From positions 1-37,543 of the forward strand of contig NZ_SSTC01000045.1 in NCBI RefSeq assembly GCF_004801855.1: a DNA stretch of 37,543 bases, in the 5' to 3' direction. The DNA is from Pseudomonas sp. A-1 (GTDB lineage Bacteria; Pseudomonadota; Gammaproteobacteria; Pseudomonadales; Pseudomonadaceae). How positions within the stretch are numbered: the first letter of the stretch is position 1; each line of letters opens with the position of its first letter. Of the stretch, positions 36,615 through 37,543 are shown one piece after another. The position numbers and the translations under genes are program-made. Under the pieces are notes generated by a model. That model was not told where the DNA came from. It saw only the letters and a list, made by a program, of their open reading frames with translations, and did not search any database.

Positions 36615-37325
36615 ATGACCACCAAGACCGTCTACCAAACCGACCACCTTGGCATCTACGTCGGTACAGCCGTGGCCGACCGTTCGCCGCTGGAGCCTGA
36701 CGTCTGGCTGCTGCCGGCAGGCTGTGTCGAGGAGGCGCCGCCGGCGGTGCCTGAGCGCAAGGCGGCGCTGTGGGACGGCGAGCACTGGCAACTGATCGAC
36801 TCCTACCAGGGCCTGACCGCCTACAACGTGCAGACCCGCGAGCCGATCACCATCGAGCGCCACGGGCGCCTGCCGGCCGGCTACACCCTGGAGGTGCCCG
36901 GCGCGCAGCAGGTGTGGAACGGCCACCAGTGGGTGGACGACATCCCAGCGCTGGTGGAGCGCCGCTATGTCGAGCAGCTGCAGGCGGTGAACGCGGCCTG
37001 CGAGGCGGAGATCTCCGCCGGTTTCTGGTCCTCGGCGCTCGGCGCGCCGCACCGCTACGACACTCTCCTCGAGGACCAGATCAACCTGACGGGCATGGTG
37101 CTGCGCGGCCTGGATGGGCCCTATGCCTGCCGCGACGAGCAGGGGTTGAAAGCCTTTCGCGCGCACAGCGCCGAGCAGCTGCGCCAGGTTGGCGACGAGT
37201 TCACCGCCTTCAAGCTGGAACGTCTGCAGAAGGTGCATTCCCTCAAGGTGCTGCTGGCCGAGGCGCGCGCGCTGGGCGATCTGGACGCCATCGAGGCACT
37301 GGGCTGGGAGGACGAGCGGGCATGA
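36615..37325 (+). CDS. Tail fibre assembly protein with DUF4376
   Basis: The 236-residue protein has an N-terminal tail-fibre assembly-like segment (TVYQTDHLGIYVGTAVADRSPLEPDVWLLPAGCVEEAPP) and a C-terminal DUF4376 domain (about 130-225: AACEAEISAGFWSSALGAPHRYDTLLEDQINLTGMVLRG...FTAFKLERLQKVHSLKVLLAEA). Such proteins are chaperones for the fibre encoded just upstream. I chose the ATG at 36615, as the longer frame overlaps the fibre gene in arginine-rich shadow sequence. Confidence 0.88.
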   Translation: MTTKTVYQTDHLGIYVGTAVADRSPLEPDVWLLPAGCVEEAPPAVPERKAALWDGEHWQLIDSYQGLTAYNVQTREPITIERHGRLPAGYTLEVPGAQQVWNGHQWVDDIPALVERRYVEQLQAVNAACEAEISAGFWSSALGAPHRYDTLLEDQINLTGMVLRGLDGPYACRDEQGLKAFRAHSAEQLRQVGDEFTAFKLERLQKVHSLKVLLAEARALGDLDAIEALGWEDERA

Positions 37326-37543
37326 CCTGGGCGCCGATCACCCTGCGCTGGCCCGAGCAGGCCACCCAGTGGCTGGCCGACCTGGACGCGGCCAAGACGC
37401 TGGCCGGCAGCGAGCTGGTCAGCACCGGGCTGCGCCTTTCCGCGCTCGACGGGCTGGCGACGACCAACCCTGGCCCGGTGGGCGCCGCGGCGCAGGAGGC
37501 GATCGCCGCCGGCCGCGCGGCGCTGGCCGGCGCGCTGGGCGAG
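37322..37543 (+). CDS. Phage protein, 3' end outside window
   Basis: The frame starts at ATG 37322, overlapping the previous stop as ATGA, and is open to the window edge. The 74 codons seen (MTWAPITLRWPEQATQWLADLDAAKTLAGSELVSTGLRLSALDG...) are Ala/Leu-rich. I do not recognise a family. The close coupling to the fibre assembly gene suggests another late gene of the same operon. Confidence 0.65.
   Translation, partial: MTWAPITLRWPEQATQWLADLDAAKTLAGSELVSTGLRLSALDGLATTNPGPVGAAAQEAIAAGRAALAGALGE

Overview
The window is high-GC DNA that looks like a Pseudomonas or close gammaproteobacterial chromosome carrying most of a P2-like prophage. The host guess rests on codon use, the DUF3300 and MFS proteins, and the tRNA-Thr sequence. 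The late gene set (Q-P-O-N-M-L head genes, DUF2586 sheath, DUF2597 tube, DUF2590 baseplate protein) matches the Vibrio K139/kappa branch of P2-like phages better than coliphage P2. No species call is possible from the sequence alone.

Layout. Positions 1-7600 are chromosomal. They hold the 5' part of a secreted DUF3300 protein (minus), a 1273-residue fusion of methyltransferase, PLD nuclease, SF2 helicase, S24-like domain and DUF3427 (a SauUSI-type, type IV restriction-like enzyme), an MFS permease, a decayed winged-helix remnant, and a RelE/HigB-type toxin-antitoxin pair whose toxin carries a frameshift. At 7601-7692 a tRNA-Thr(TGT) 3' end with its terminator marks one prophage attachment site. 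The 5' half is missing, so the rebuilt tRNA and the other att site should lie to the right of the window.

Positions 7693-37543 are prophage. The leftward early operon (17754 to 7809) encodes a small P-loop protein, a HTH protein, a YmfL-like regulator, a primase/helicase, several small proteins, a DNA cytosine methyltransferase, a DUF4224 excisionase-like protein and, last, the integrase. It is driven by a good sigma70-like promoter that overlaps the start of the rightward CI-type repressor gene. Three early genes are preceded by stem-loops that share one hexaloop while the stems differ in sequence. Downstream of ci lie two uncharacterised genes closed by a strong terminator; they are candidates for lysogenic conversion or exclusion.

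The late region begins with leftward ogr, Q and P. A divergent control region with a perfect TCTCCTA-N11-TAGGAGA dyad separates these from the rightward late operon: scaffold/protease, capsid, terminase small subunit, head completion, tail completion, sheath, tube, TraR-type zinc finger, M15 endolysin, DUF1353, a small membrane protein, a tail chaperone with a programmed -1 frameshift site, tape measure, baseplate genes, a collar-type tail fibre with HxH motifs, and fibre assembly genes. An unusual run of 11-bp tandem repeats sits between the chaperone and the tape measure gene. The head and tail genes appear intact, so the prophage may be functional. The terminase large subunit has an abnormally long overlap with the portal gene.
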